From: Flagellimonas spongiicola
GTDB lineage: Bacteria; Bacteroidota; Bacteroidia; Flavobacteriales; Flavobacteriaceae
Assembly: GCF_023502425.1 (NCBI RefSeq)
Contig: NZ_JAMFMA010000002.1
Location: 744,001-808,000, forward strand
DNA: 64,000 nucleotides
Direction of reading: 5' to 3'
Shown here: positions 54,361 to 63,551 of the stretch, one piece after another
Layout: each line of letters starts with the position of its first letter
Numbering within the stretch: position 1 is the first letter of the stretch
The notes under the pieces: generated by a model
What the model was told of the DNA's origin: nothing
What the model saw: the letters and a program-made list of their open reading frames with translations, nothing else
The model's database searches: none
Program-made: the position numbers and the translations under genes

Positions 54361-57300
54361 TTAAAACCGATAACTGGCCCCAAATTGCATACGCCAGCGC
54401 GAGTTTTGGTTATCTACCACCCAAGGGGTAGCATCCGTATTGCTGTATTGAAATTGTGGCTGATTGTTTTCAATGCCTCGGAGCCGCAGTAAACTGAAAT
54501 TGGAGTTCACCACATTGGGCACAAATACCAATCGGCCCCAATCCCTGTTGATCAGGTTGAACACATTAAAGATGTCCATTGAAAAACGGAGTTGCTTGCT
54601 CCCCTTTAAATTCAGGTTATAGGCCAATTTGGCATCCAAACGGTGGTTCCAGGGTGTTTTGGATTCATTCCGTTCAGCATACCCGCCGCGATTGCTGCGC
54701 AAATAATCATTGCCTTCAATAAAAGCGTTCAAACGTTCCCATTGTTGGGCCGCGGTTTGCGTGATATTTCCATTACCATCTTCAATAGGGATAAGGTTGA
54801 TTTCCGAAGCATCTCTTGGAATATAGATAAGGTCATTTCTAGAAGATCCATCCCGATTGACATCGCCTTGATATACAAAAGAAAACGGGCTGCCAGAAGT
54901 ACCATTGTAAAGTGCTGAAAATTCCAATTTCCCTGTCTTCCCTAAATCAAAACCGTAGGTGTGGGTGCTCACAAACCGATGTCGCAAATCAAAATTGGAA
55001 GCCGACAAGCTTGGTGCATTTGGGGTTATGGATTGGTTCCACTCGTAATTGGCTGCCGGGGAGCTTCGCACTGTGCTGGAAATGTCCTTGCTACGTCCAA
55101 AAGTATACCCAACGTATCCATTGTAATTAAATGCGGATTTGGATAGCCCCAAGGTCAAGTTGTAGCGGAAGCCATTGTCTGAGTTCGTCAACAAAAACAC
55201 ATTGGTGAAATTTGGATTGATTTTGATGGCATCTCCGGTCTCCAAAAAATAGGAACGGTTATCAGCGCCATCAAAAGTACCTTGGTTATCCCTTCGGTTT
55301 ATGGATTGAAAGAAAATGCCCTTTAGGACTTTGGTGTAGGAGGCATCAAAAGTCAAATCGTAATTGTTGGGCAATTGAACATTCAGGCCAATATTGCTTT
55401 TCCAATCGCGCGGCAATTCAAAATCGTTGTCCACCAAATTAATTTCCGCAATGGGCGAATCTCCCGCCAAATCGGAAACATCGTTTACTATGGTCTGAAC
55501 ACCATCGGGCCGCACGTCCACATTAAAATATTGGGTGCCAGAAATATATTCAGCATAAGCAAACCACAGATAAGGTAGTCTTCCTGTGAAAAGCCCGGTG
55601 CCACCATGCAGTTTTAGGGTTCTGTCCTCGTCAAAGGCGTATTCAAAACCAAATCTGGGGTTAATGTGTGGCGCTGTTCGGATTTTATTGCTGAACTGAC
55701 TGAACTCTGGGGTTCTGGTAACCTCATCGCTTAATGGAATATCATTCAATAAAAATTGGGAATCCAATCGAAGTCCAAAATTCAACGAAAGTCTATCCGA
55801 AAAGCGAAAACGATCTTGGGCGTAAAGGCCTGCAACCAAAATATCAACGGTGGCCGATGGGGTACTTTGTACAAAGTCAAAGTTGTTATCGTTCAAGCGA
55901 TACACCCCACGAATTCGTGAGGGTCGGTCGTTCAAGAAATTATCAACAGAACTATACTCCCAACGTCCATTCCAAGCTGATAAAAAACCATAATCGATAT
56001 CATTGTATTGTGCCAAACCACCAAAGGTGAAAGTATGTTTGTTTTTAAACAGGGTGAACTTATCTGAGATTTGAAGGGTGTTCAACTTGGTATTGTACAC
56101 AGAGGCTTCCCGATAGGTTCCAGCAAAAATTCGGTTGGATGCGTCAGAAATCTGCAAATGCGGAAAAACTTCGCCATCAAAATCACGTCCTTCTTTGCCA
56201 TAATTGTAACCAATACTCAATAGGTTGGAACTGGAGTTTTTAAAATTAGATTTCAATTCTGCTGTAAAACTGTTGGCCACACTATTATGTCTAAACCCTT
56301 GATTTCCAAAATTGAAAATGGACTCATTCCATTCCAAGTTGTCTGCAAAACTGTTCACGTAATTGTTGCGTAAAGTCAATTTTGTCCGGTCCGAGATATT
56401 GAAATCGAAGCGAAGAAAGAGTTTGGTGCTGTTGGTTTTGAGCGCAGCATCAGTGAAAGTACCAGGGTCATAATTGTAGTCCGTTTGTAATTTGTCCACT
56501 ATTTGGTTGATGGTCTCCACGGAAATATTGGAACTGGAACTACCAGGAGCATTTAAGACCGGATTGTTGGAGGTGGCTTGTTCAAAGTTCACAAAATAGA
56601 AGAGTTTATCCTTTTTTATGGCACCCCCTTTGGAAAACCCAACTTGAAAATCGTAAAAGGACTGCACATTTTGTTCCGTACCATCAGCATATCTGCCCAC
56701 CAAAGCTTGATTATTGCCATAGGCATAGACTTCAGTTTCTCCAGCATTGGTTCCGTTCTTGGTCACCACATCCAAATTGGCGCCAGAGAAGTTTCCTATA
56801 CTCACATCAAAAGGAGTGGTTTTAACGGATAATTGTTTGATGGCCCCAAATCCTATGGGTTGGGTGCGTGCCAAACTCCCGGGACTACCATTGGCAGAAG
56901 AACCTGCCGCACCACTGGATGGTTCTTGAAACCCAATGACATCATTGTTTGCAACACCATCAATGTTGAGGTTGTTAAAACGATTGCTGGCCCCAGCAAA
57001 GGAATTAAGATTGGCCTCTGGAAGGTTACGAGTAAGATCTTGAATACTTCGTGTAATGGTCGGTGTATTCTTTAAAGCTTCAGAATTTATGGTTTGTTCA
57101 AATTCTGAAGGAGCATTCTCACTGGCGATGACCACTACTTCATCCAATGTCTCTCCCTGTTCATTCAATATAAAATCCTGATGGGTGATTTCACTAAGAT
57201 TAATGCTGACAGCCTTTAAAGATACCGATTGGTATCCCAAAAAGCTAACCATTATGGTGTAGGCGTTTCCAGGCGGGATGTTCAATACCGAATAATACCC

Positions 57301-57480
57301 TGATTCTTGGGAAACGGCACCAAATTTAAAATTGGTTTCGGAATCCGTAACTACAATGTTTGCGAATTCCAAAGGAGCTCCATCAGGAGTCATTATTTTA
57401 CCTTCCAATTTTCCGGTGGTTTCTTGTGTATAGGAAATAGCGGCCCATAGCAGGGCTGCTAGCAATATGCTATTTTTCAT
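54361..57480 (-). CDS. Oar-like TonB-dependent outer-membrane receptor
   Basis: A 1039-residue outer-membrane protein. A signal peptide (1-18) is followed by a carboxypeptidase-regulatory-like domain (about 22-108, GKIMTPDGAPLEFANIVV), a plug with DEVVV and PFDVSIGNFSGANLDVVTKNG, and a long beta-barrel ending in WRMQFGASYRF with the terminal aromatic. The RFNNLNIDGVANND motif and absence of an N-terminal SusC TonB box indicate the Oar-like group rather than SusC. It lies 48 bases behind arsS on the same strand, so it may be co-transcribed with the arsenosugar genes; substrate unknown. Confidence 0.88.
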   Translation of the reverse strand: MKNSILLAALLWAAISYTQETTGKLEGKIMTPDGAPLEFANIVVTDSETNFKFGAVSQESGYYSVLNIPPGNAYTIMVSFLGYQSVSLKAVSINLSEITHQDFILNEQGETLDEVVVIASENAPSEFEQTINSEALKNTPTITRSIQDLTRNLPEANLNSFAGASNRFNNLNIDGVANNDVIGFQEPSSGAAGSSANGSPGSLARTQPIGFGAIKQLSVKTTPFDVSIGNFSGANLDVVTKNGTNAGETEVYAYGNNQALVGRYADGTEQNVQSFYDFQVGFSKGGAIKKDKLFYFVNFEQATSNNPVLNAPGSSSSNISVETINQIVDKLQTDYNYDPGTFTDAALKTNSTKLFLRFDFNISDRTKLTLRNNYVNSFADNLEWNESIFNFGNQGFRHNSVANSFTAELKSNFKNSSSNLLSIGYNYGKEGRDFDGEVFPHLQISDASNRIFAGTYREASVYNTKLNTLQISDKFTLFKNKHTFTFGGLAQYNDIDYGFLSAWNGRWEYSSVDNFLNDRPSRIRGVYRLNDNNFDFVQSTPSATVDILVAGLYAQDRFRFSDRLSLNFGLRLDSQFLLNDIPLSDEVTRTPEFSQFSNKIRTAPHINPRFGFEYAFDEDRTLKLHGGTGLFTGRLPYLWFAYAEYISGTQYFNVDVRPDGVQTIVNDVSDLAGDSPIAEINLVDNDFELPRDWKSNIGLNVQLPNNYDLTFDASYTKVLKGIFFQSINRRDNQGTFDGADNRSYFLETGDAIKINPNFTNVFLLTNSDNGFRYNLTLGLSKSAFNYNGYVGYTFGRSKDISSTVRSSPAANYEWNQSITPNAPSLSASNFDLRHRFVSTHTYGFDLGKTGKLEFSALYNGTSGSPFSFVYQGDVNRDGSSRNDLIYIPRDASEINLIPIEDGNGNITQTAAQQWERLNAFIEGNDYLRSNRGGYAERNESKTPWNHRLDAKLAYNLNLKGSKQLRFSMDIFNVFNLINRDWGRLVFVPNVVNSNFSLLRLRGIENNQPQFQYSNTDATPWVVDNQNSRWRMQFGASYRF

Positions 57481-57528
57481 AAAAAGTGTTGCCTAAGTAT
57501 TACGCGTAATTTGGTGGGTTGATTTAGT

Positions 57529-58617
57529 TTACGCTACTGTACCTTGACAGCTGCTACCTGCTCCTGCAGTGCAACCATAACAATGTTGTGAAATCACGAT
57601 GTTTCTGTCGTTTAACAAATCTTCGTTGTAATCCTTTATGTGCTTGATTTTGTTGGCTACTTTGAGGTCCAACATTTGATTGAAATCGCAATCGTACAAC
57701 CAACCATCCCAGCTTACCGAAATGGTATTGGTACACATTACATTTTCTACTGCTGCTGGATTGTACGCATCTACAAGCGCATACATATAATCCTCATAGT
57801 TATCCGAAGCGATCAAATAATCCAAGAACCTGGAAATGGGCAGATTGGTGATGGCAAAGAGATTATGGAACTGTATTCCGAAATCTTCATCGAGTGCTTT
57901 TTTGAAATCCCTTTCCATTGCGGCCTGATCGCCTGGTAAAAATGCACCAGAAGGATTGTAGACCAAATCCAATCGCAAACTACTGTCTGGTATTCCATAT
58001 CCAACGGCATTTAGTTCTTGTAGTGCCTTTATGGATTTATCAAAAACACCATCACCACGTTGTTTGTCCGTCTTGCCTCTTGTGTAATGCGGCATGGAGG
58101 ATACAACATGTACATTGTGTTTTTTGAAGAATTCTGGGAGATCATAGTATTTTTTGTTCGCTCTGATAATGGTAAGGTTGGAACGCACAATAAAATCTTG
58201 GATGCCAGCTTTGGCGGCTTCTTCTACAAACCATTTGAAATTTGGGTTCATCTCAGGTGCTCCCCCTGTCAAATCCAAGGTATGGGCACCGGTATTCCGA
58301 ATTACCTCCAGGCATTGTTCCATGGTTTCCTTGGTCATGATTTCCTTTCGGTCAGGCCCCGCATCCACATGACAGTGTTCACAGACCTGGTTACACATAT
58401 ACCCCACATTGATTTGAAGAATCTCCAATTTTTGTGGTCGCAAAGGAAAATGTCCAATTTCTGCAATTTTGTCCTTAAAATAGGGGAGTTCTCCGTCAGC
58501 AAAGATCCCTCCATTTAAGATATCCAATTGTCTATTGATAGATGCGAGTTCGCCATCCCTTGCCTTTAGGGATTTTTTGGCGGCCTTTTTCATTTGAGGC
58601 AATATACTTTGTTCCAT
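57529..58617 (-). CDS. arsS: Arsenosugar biosynthesis radical SAM protein ArsS
   Basis: A 362-residue radical SAM enzyme. The cluster-binding motif CNQVCEHC gives C75, C79 and C82 (CxxxCxxC). The GGAPEMNPNF segment follows, and a C-terminal DUF3641-type domain with extra Cys residues ends CYGCTAGAGSSCQG, presumably binding an auxiliary Fe-S cluster. ArsS adds the 5'-deoxyadenosyl group to dimethylarsenic during arsenosugar formation. The adjacent AhpD-like and DUF2064 genes support the assignment. No arsM methyltransferase is seen in this window. Confidence 0.92.
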   Translation of the reverse strand: MEQSILPQMKKAAKKSLKARDGELASINRQLDILNGGIFADGELPYFKDKIAEIGHFPLRPQKLEILQINVGYMCNQVCEHCHVDAGPDRKEIMTKETMEQCLEVIRNTGAHTLDLTGGAPEMNPNFKWFVEEAAKAGIQDFIVRSNLTIIRANKKYYDLPEFFKKHNVHVVSSMPHYTRGKTDKQRGDGVFDKSIKALQELNAVGYGIPDSSLRLDLVYNPSGAFLPGDQAAMERDFKKALDEDFGIQFHNLFAITNLPISRFLDYLIASDNYEDYMYALVDAYNPAAVENVMCTNTISVSWDGWLYDCDFNQMLDLKVANKIKHIKDYNEDLLNDRNIVISQHCYGCTAGAGSSCQGTVA

Positions 58618-58653
58618 TTTAAACGCGTTGGCCCATTAAATACCAAAAGGTAT

Positions 58654-58989
58654 TTACATGGAAAGTTTGTTGTATTTATTCATCATTTGGACACCATGTA
58701 CCAAGGTGGCTCCACTCTCAATGGCGGCTCCAGCGTGCACGGCCTCCATCATTTCTTCTTTGGTTATGCCGCGTTGCAAGCCATCTTTGGTATAAGCATC
58801 TATACAATACGGACATTTGACCACATGGGCCACGGCCAAGGCAATCAAAGATTTTTCGCGTGCACTTAATGCGCCTTCTTCAAACACTTTGCCGTAATAA
58901 TCAAAAAACTTTGTACCCAGTTCTTCACTCCATTCAGTGATTTTACCAAATTTTCTTAAGTCCGCTGGGTCGTAATATGAGTTTGCCAT
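58654..58989 (-). CDS. Arsenosugar biosynthesis-associated AhpD/CMD-like protein
   Basis: A 111-residue carboxymuconolactone decarboxylase/AhpD-fold protein. The motif KCPYCIDAYTKDGL carries the CxxC pair and nearby polar residues used in peroxidase-like members, and AVHAGAAIESGATLVHG follows. The family is the peroxidase-like partner regularly encoded next to arsS (TIGR04169 type). The ATG at 58989 is favoured over a longer in-frame start, since MANSYYDPADLRKFG is the typical N-terminus. It precedes arsS by 36 bases. Confidence 0.85.
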   Translation of the reverse strand: MANSYYDPADLRKFGKITEWSEELGTKFFDYYGKVFEEGALSAREKSLIALAVAHVVKCPYCIDAYTKDGLQRGITKEEMMEAVHAGAAIESGATLVHGVQMMNKYNKLSM

Positions 58990-59057
58990 TTCTGTTCTGC
59001 TTTTAGGGTTGATTATGACGTTACCAATAGATTTGGCAACGAACAAATTGAATTAAT

Positions 59058-59074
59058 TGGACCTAGATGGTCCA
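59058..59074. repeat. Leader hairpin before the AhpD-like gene
   Basis: TGGACC-TAGAT-GGTCCA, a perfect 6-bp stem with 5-base loop, between the DUF2064 stop and the AhpD-like gene. It sits downstream of a -7 element at 59099-59092 on the minus strand and could be part of a 5' leader. No T-tract follows. Confidence 0.35.
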
Positions 59075-59086
59075 GATAAAATCGAA

Positions 59087-59779
59087 TTAAGCAAAACTAA
59101 GGGGAGAGCCCTTGTTATGATAAAGTGAATAATGACCTGAATCGTATAGCCAGGCAGTAAATGCATTGAAATGCCCTGTACGCTGGAGGAGTTTGGAAAT
59201 CAATTGCCTCCAAAAAAGAGCTGAACCCTTTAGGGCGCGATAAAATTGCTTTAGATCAGACAAGCTGTCCACATCTTGTAAGGCGTCCAACTTAAAAATG
59301 GAACACATAGATTGTGAAAAACGTTCTTCTGTTGCCTTTAAAAGGGAAACATGTTGCCAAGGAAGCTTTTTAAAGGTTACCGAGTCAAAATTAGACTTGT
59401 GTATACCTAAAAGATAAATGCCGCCATCTGAAGATGGACCAATTACTGTTGAGTTCTGGCTAATATTGGATGCGGCCTGAAGCAAATGACCAACCGTTAA
59501 ATTTGGACTATCGTTACCTATGGTGATAACCTGATCAAAGCCTTGTTTAAATGTCCATTGTATTGCATTACTAAATCGTTCTGCAAAAGAATCCCCGAAT
59601 TGTTCTTTTTCAGTGAGGTGAAAATAGGGCATTCCGGAGGCCTCGATTACAGAAAGCGTATGAACAGTCAACGCTTCAAATAGCTCTTTTTTTGGGATGG
59701 TTTTCTTCCATTGCCATTCATAGCTAGCTGAATTGGCAAAAAGGAGTATGGCCGTATTATGTTGACTTCGATTCTTCAA
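59087..59779 (-). CDS. Arsenosugar-associated DUF2064 glycosyltransferase (divergent)
   Basis: A 230-residue GT-A-like protein of the DUF2064 (TIGR04282-type) family. The core is intact: GFDQVITIGNDSPNLT with the metal-site Asp, and VIGPSSDGGIYLLGI. The N-terminal nucleotide-binding motif PGxxKTRL usual in the family is absent; here the sequence runs ANSASYEWQWKKTIPKKELFE. The start must be TTG at 59779 (no ATG in frame after the upstream stop). It heads the minus-strand run and probably supplies the sugar part of arsenosugars. Confidence 0.75.
   Translation of the reverse strand: MKNRSQHNTAILLFANSASYEWQWKKTIPKKELFEALTVHTLSVIEASGMPYFHLTEKEQFGDSFAERFSNAIQWTFKQGFDQVITIGNDSPNLTVGHLLQAASNISQNSTVIGPSSDGGIYLLGIHKSNFDSVTFKKLPWQHVSLLKATEERFSQSMCSIFKLDALQDVDSLSDLKQFYRALKGSALFWRQLISKLLQRTGHFNAFTAWLYDSGHYSLYHNKGSPLSFA
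59092..59099 (-). promoter_or_regulatory. -7 element inside the arsenosugar run
   Basis: The minus strand reads TAGTTTTG, an exact TAnnTTTG match at the 3' end of the DUF2064 gene. It could drive the AhpD-like gene, arsS and the TonB receptor gene separately from the DUF2064 gene. Confidence 0.35.
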
Positions 59780-60089
59780 ACGAATTGCAATTCCTATAAA
59801 CTTACGACAATAAGTAATACCATTTTAGGTCGGCGTTGGGCATTTCGAATTACAAAAACCAGCAACTTTTTCGAAATTTAACAAACAGACCCATCAGTTT
59901 GTGGAAGTGTTTTTCATGTTCAAATAGTTCCGGATTAAAATCTAAAGATATTCGACAAGATGAAGAATTGACTATTTTTTGAAGTAAAAACAGACCAGCA
60001 GGTCGGTAAAGATCGTATTTAATTGTATGGATTTGTAGGCTAAATTCATCCTCAAATCCTAATTTTATGCAGCAAATAGCCCTAAAACT
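59780..60089. other. Intergenic region between the arsenosugar run and patatin gene
   Basis: A 310-base divergent gap. It holds TetR operator 2 (59990-60007). No convincing gene was seen. Confidence 0.5.
59990..60007. promoter_or_regulatory. TetR operator 2
   Basis: On the minus strand the site reads ACCGACCTGCTGGTCTGT, the same 7-bp arm as operator 1, the same 4-base spacer and a right arm differing by one base (GGTCTGT versus GGTCGGT). It lies in the divergent gap between the DUF2064 and patatin genes and may allow the TetR regulator at 50990-51607 to control one or both. Confidence 0.65.
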
Positions 60090-60872
60090 ATGGCAAGCTC
60101 CAAAATTGATACAACTAACATAGGACTCGTGCTTTCTGGAGGGGGTATCCGAGGGATGGCACATATTGGATTGCTAAAGGCAATGCAGGAGCGGGACATT
60201 AAGGCAAATTATGTTGCGGGTTCTAGCGTTGGTGCATTGGTTGGCGCGTTATACGCTAATGGTAATTCTATTGAGGACATGCTTGGATTTTTTCGAGAAA
60301 CCCCCTTGTTCAAGTATGATTTTTTTGCCATTAACAAACCAGGATTTATCGATACTGAACGCTATTTCAAATTATTTAAAGGGTATTTTCCAGAAAACTC
60401 CTTTGAATCCTTGGAAAAACAGCTGTTCGTTGTAGCCACAGATTTACTTAAGGGTGATGAAAAAGTCTTTTCCGAAGGAGAATTGATAAGGCCGTTACTG
60501 GCATCTGCAGCACTTCCTCCCGTATTCAGTCCTGTTGAAATTAATAAGGTGCTCTATTCTGATGGCGGTGTAATGAACAATTTCCCAAAAGAATATGTGG
60601 ATGACAAGGCCGATTTCATTATTGGCAGCAATGTCTCAATTGCAGGCGAAGTCAACAAAAAAGCCATCCGTAATTCTATTCTATTGGCAGGGAGAGTGAC
60701 TGGCCTAATGATTTACGCCTCAAGCCACCGCAAGCTCTTGGAATGTGACGTACATATTGAACCAAAGGAACTTGAAGGCATCGGTGTTCTAGATAAAAAA
60801 GGAATTGAAAAGGCATTTGCTATTGGATATGCTCACGGGAGCAAAGCCTTGGACGAGGAAATGGTTACATAA
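60090..60872 (+). CDS. Patatin-like phospholipase
   Basis: A 260-residue serine acylhydrolase of the patatin/RssA type. The oxyanion-hole motif SGGGIRGMAHIG (16-27), the nucleophile motif GSSVG (44-48, Ser46) and the catalytic Asp in SDGGVMNNFP (near 153-160) are all present, so it should be active. No signal peptide: cytoplasmic or membrane-associated, hydrolysing lipid acyl esters. TetR operator 2 lies about 80 bases upstream. Confidence 0.9.
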   Translation: MASSKIDTTNIGLVLSGGGIRGMAHIGLLKAMQERDIKANYVAGSSVGALVGALYANGNSIEDMLGFFRETPLFKYDFFAINKPGFIDTERYFKLFKGYFPENSFESLEKQLFVVATDLLKGDEKVFSEGELIRPLLASAALPPVFSPVEINKVLYSDGGVMNNFPKEYVDDKADFIIGSNVSIAGEVNKKAIRNSILLAGRVTGLMIYASSHRKLLECDVHIEPKELEGIGVLDKKGIEKAFAIGYAHGSKALDEEMVT

Positions 60873-60877
60873 TGGAC

Positions 60878-61927
60878 CTAGACATCATCGTAGTCAATTT
60901 TCAATGTTGGCGTAGTAGGATGTGCTTGACAGGTCAAAATCAATCCATCGGCCACCTCTCCATCAGTTAAGATTTGATTCTTCACCATTTCAGCCTTTCC
61001 TTCTGTAATTCTAGCAATGCAACTGCTGCAAACACCACCTTGACAAGAATATGGCGCATCGATTTTTTCCTTAAGGACAGCATCTAGCACCAAGCTTTTT
61101 TGGTCCATGGCAAAGGAAAACGTCTCGTCATCCACCAACACCTCAACATGGGTCTGTCCGTCAAGTGCATCAGCCATTTCATCTTTGGTATTGGAGGCCG
61201 TGAACAATTCGAATAACACCTTTTCCGCTGAAACGCCATTATTGGTCAACGTATCGGAAACCGTTTGAATCATCTCCTCCGGACCGCAGAGATAATATTT
61301 GTCAAAATCGGTTTCCTTGTATTTATTTTTCACTACAAAATTCACGGTAGACGATTCAATTCGGCCAAACAATGCATTTTCAGCTTGCGCACGACTAAAC
61401 ACATATTGGATAAAAAACCTCTCGGAATATTTATTGACTAAATCCTCAAGTGCCCCATAATACATCGTTTCTTCAGGACTTTGGTTACCAAAAACCAAGA
61501 CAAAAGTATTGTTAGGGTTGTTTTCCAGTACGGATTGAGCAATACTCAGTATTGGTGTGATTCCACTACCCGCTGCAAAGGCGGCAATGTTTTGAGGCTC
61601 TGAAGTATTCTCAAAAATAAATCGACCTTCTGGTGGCATGACTTCCAATACATCGCCGGAGCCAAGGTTTTCGTTGGCAAAAACAGAAAATGTACCATTA
61701 GGTACTTTTTTTATTCCTACGGTTAGTTGGTTAGAGGAAGGTGCGGAAGAGATAGAATAAGCTCTGCGGACTTCTTCGCCATTAATGGTATGTTTTAGGG
61801 TAATATATTGTCCAGCGGTAAAAGAAAAAGTTTCGGTTAAATTGGCCGGAATTTCAAAACTAAGTGCCACGGCATTTGGGGTTAATTTGTCAACGGCAGC
61901 TATTTTTAGTGCATGGAAATCACTCAT
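60878..61927 (-). CDS. PaaE-like ferredoxin-NAD(P)H reductase with C-terminal 2Fe-2S
   Basis: A 349-residue flavoprotein. The FAD-binding domain has RRAYSISS, the NAD(P) domain has AAGSGITPILSIAQ and the C-terminal plant-type ferredoxin domain has CQGGVCSSC...LTC, a full set of four 2Fe-2S cysteines. The order FAD-NAD(P)-ferredoxin is that of PaaE and related electron-transfer subunits of oxygenases or desaturases. The redox partner is not encoded here. The ATG at 61927 is preferred; the longer TTG start adds only three residues. A -7 element TAGTTTTG lies 17 bases upstream. Confidence 0.87.
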   Translation of the reverse strand: MSDFHALKIAAVDKLTPNAVALSFEIPANLTETFSFTAGQYITLKHTINGEEVRRAYSISSAPSSNQLTVGIKKVPNGTFSVFANENLGSGDVLEVMPPEGRFIFENTSEPQNIAAFAAGSGITPILSIAQSVLENNPNNTFVLVFGNQSPEETMYYGALEDLVNKYSERFFIQYVFSRAQAENALFGRIESSTVNFVVKNKYKETDFDKYYLCGPEEMIQTVSDTLTNNGVSAEKVLFELFTASNTKDEMADALDGQTHVEVLVDDETFSFAMDQKSLVLDAVLKEKIDAPYSCQGGVCSSCIARITEGKAEMVKNQILTDGEVADGLILTCQAHPTTPTLKIDYDDV

Positions 61928-61944
61928 GTAGTTCAATTTTTGTG

Positions 61945-61952
61945 CAAAACTA
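61945..61952 (-). promoter_or_regulatory. -7 promoter element of the PaaE-like gene
   Basis: The minus strand reads TAGTTTTG, an exact TAnnTTTG match, 17 bases before the ATG at 61927. Confidence 0.5.
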
Positions 61953-62051
61953 AGGAATCAGGCTATTTTCGAAGGATTTTGAATCAAAAAGAATCCTTAA
62001 TTGTAACAAATTGGATATTTGTTGTACTAACCAATCGTAAAAAACCCAACC

Positions 62052-63521
62052 ATGTTCAATCGATTTATAAACCTTCAATGGAAATCATTTTTTAGGTCGT
62101 CTTCATTTGGAAAGGGATTGGCCTTGAAAATACTGATGCTATTTTTCGGCATATATATGCTTGTATTTTTAGTAGGAGCAGGAATTGGATTGTACTTCGG
62201 ACTACGAAAATTATTTCCATCAGAAAACCCCATGTGGATGTTGAGCCAATTCTTGGTGTATTGGGTCTTAGTTGAGTTGTTCTTTCGGTATTTCATGCAA
62301 AAATTACCCGTAATGGACATCAAACCCTTGCTAAATTTGCCCATAAAGAAAAGTTCGATTGCACATTATATCTTGGGTAGATCAGGACTCTCTGGTTATA
62401 ATTTAATTGCACCCTTCCTATTTGTTCCGTTTGCTATTGTTTTGATTGCGCATGACTATCCAATCTTGAATGTTTTAATCTGGCTTTTGGGAATTTTCGG
62501 TATTGTGCTCAGTATTAACTATGTGAATTTTATTGTCAATAAAAGCGACAAGGCCTTGGGCATAATTGGCGGCTTAATATTGACATTATATGGATTGGAT
62601 TACTTTGGTGTGCTTGAGGTAAGGGAGTTTTTTGGACCCATTTTCCATGGCTTATACCAATACCCAATTACTGCGATTATTCCTATTGCGATAGCCCTTA
62701 TAGCTTATTATTTGAACTACAGGTTTTTGAAACGGCAAATTTTCTTGGATGCTTCGCTCAAAACAAAATCAAAAGAAGCCAAAACCTCAGAACTAGCATG
62801 GACCAGACGTTTTGGCGACATGGGACCATTTCTTCAATTGGATTTGAGATTGATATGGAGGAACAAACGAACCAAGGCGCAAGTATTTATTTCCTTGCTC
62901 TTTGTATTCTATGGATTGATATTCTATACCCAAGAAATGTATGCCAATTCAATGCCGATGTTAGCATTTTTAGGCATATTCATGACTGGGATATTCCTTA
63001 GCAATTTTGGCCAATTTATACCAGCGTGGGATAGTTCGTATTATAGTATGATAATGTCCCAGAACATTCCATTACGAAAGTATCTAGAGTCCAAGGCAAG
63101 TTTGATTTCCGTTAGTGTGATCGTAATGTTCATGCTAACCATCCCCTATGTATATTTTGGATGGAAGGCTCTGGCCATCAATTTTGCAAGCGCTATCTAT
63201 AATTTGGGTGTTAACATTCCCGTCATTCTGTATTTTGGATCATTCAACAAAAAACGCATTGAATTGGATAAAAGTCCATTTGGGAACATGCAGGGCACCA
63301 GTGCGAATCAATTCTTGATCATGTTGCCCGTTTTAGGCCTTCCCATTATACTGTTTTCCCTTCTGAGTTATTTCGTTTCATTGGAAGTAGCATTAATTGC
63401 ACTTTCGTTGCTTGGGGTAATTGGTTTTGCACTTAAGAATCCATTATTGGATAGAATAACGGAACAGTATCGCAAAAAGAAATATGGAATGATTGCCGGG
63501 TTTAAGGAAAAAAACAATTAG
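62052..63521 (+). CDS. DUF5687 family ABC transporter permease-like protein
   Basis: A 489-residue integral membrane protein with about 10-12 hydrophobic helices and the N-terminus MFNRFINLQWKSFFRSSSFG, matching the DUF5687 family. The gene is followed after 30 bases by an ABC ATPase gene, so together they probably form an ABC-2-type exporter. Substrate unknown. Confidence 0.82.
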   Translation: MFNRFINLQWKSFFRSSSFGKGLALKILMLFFGIYMLVFLVGAGIGLYFGLRKLFPSENPMWMLSQFLVYWVLVELFFRYFMQKLPVMDIKPLLNLPIKKSSIAHYILGRSGLSGYNLIAPFLFVPFAIVLIAHDYPILNVLIWLLGIFGIVLSINYVNFIVNKSDKALGIIGGLILTLYGLDYFGVLEVREFFGPIFHGLYQYPITAIIPIAIALIAYYLNYRFLKRQIFLDASLKTKSKEAKTSELAWTRRFGDMGPFLQLDLRLIWRNKRTKAQVFISLLFVFYGLIFYTQEMYANSMPMLAFLGIFMTGIFLSNFGQFIPAWDSSYYSMIMSQNIPLRKYLESKASLISVSVIVMFMLTIPYVYFGWKALAINFASAIYNLGVNIPVILYFGSFNKKRIELDKSPFGNMQGTSANQFLIMLPVLGLPIILFSLLSYFVSLEVALIALSLLGVIGFALKNPLLDRITEQYRKKKYGMIAGFKEKNN

Positions 63522-63551
63522 TAAAACATACATTGATTTCAATCTAAGACT

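Noticed and set aside
59850..60164. Minus-strand 104-codon frame between the DUF2064 and patatin genes
   Set aside because: It starts inside the patatin coding sequence on the opposite strand, covers the TetR operator and shows no recognisable family.
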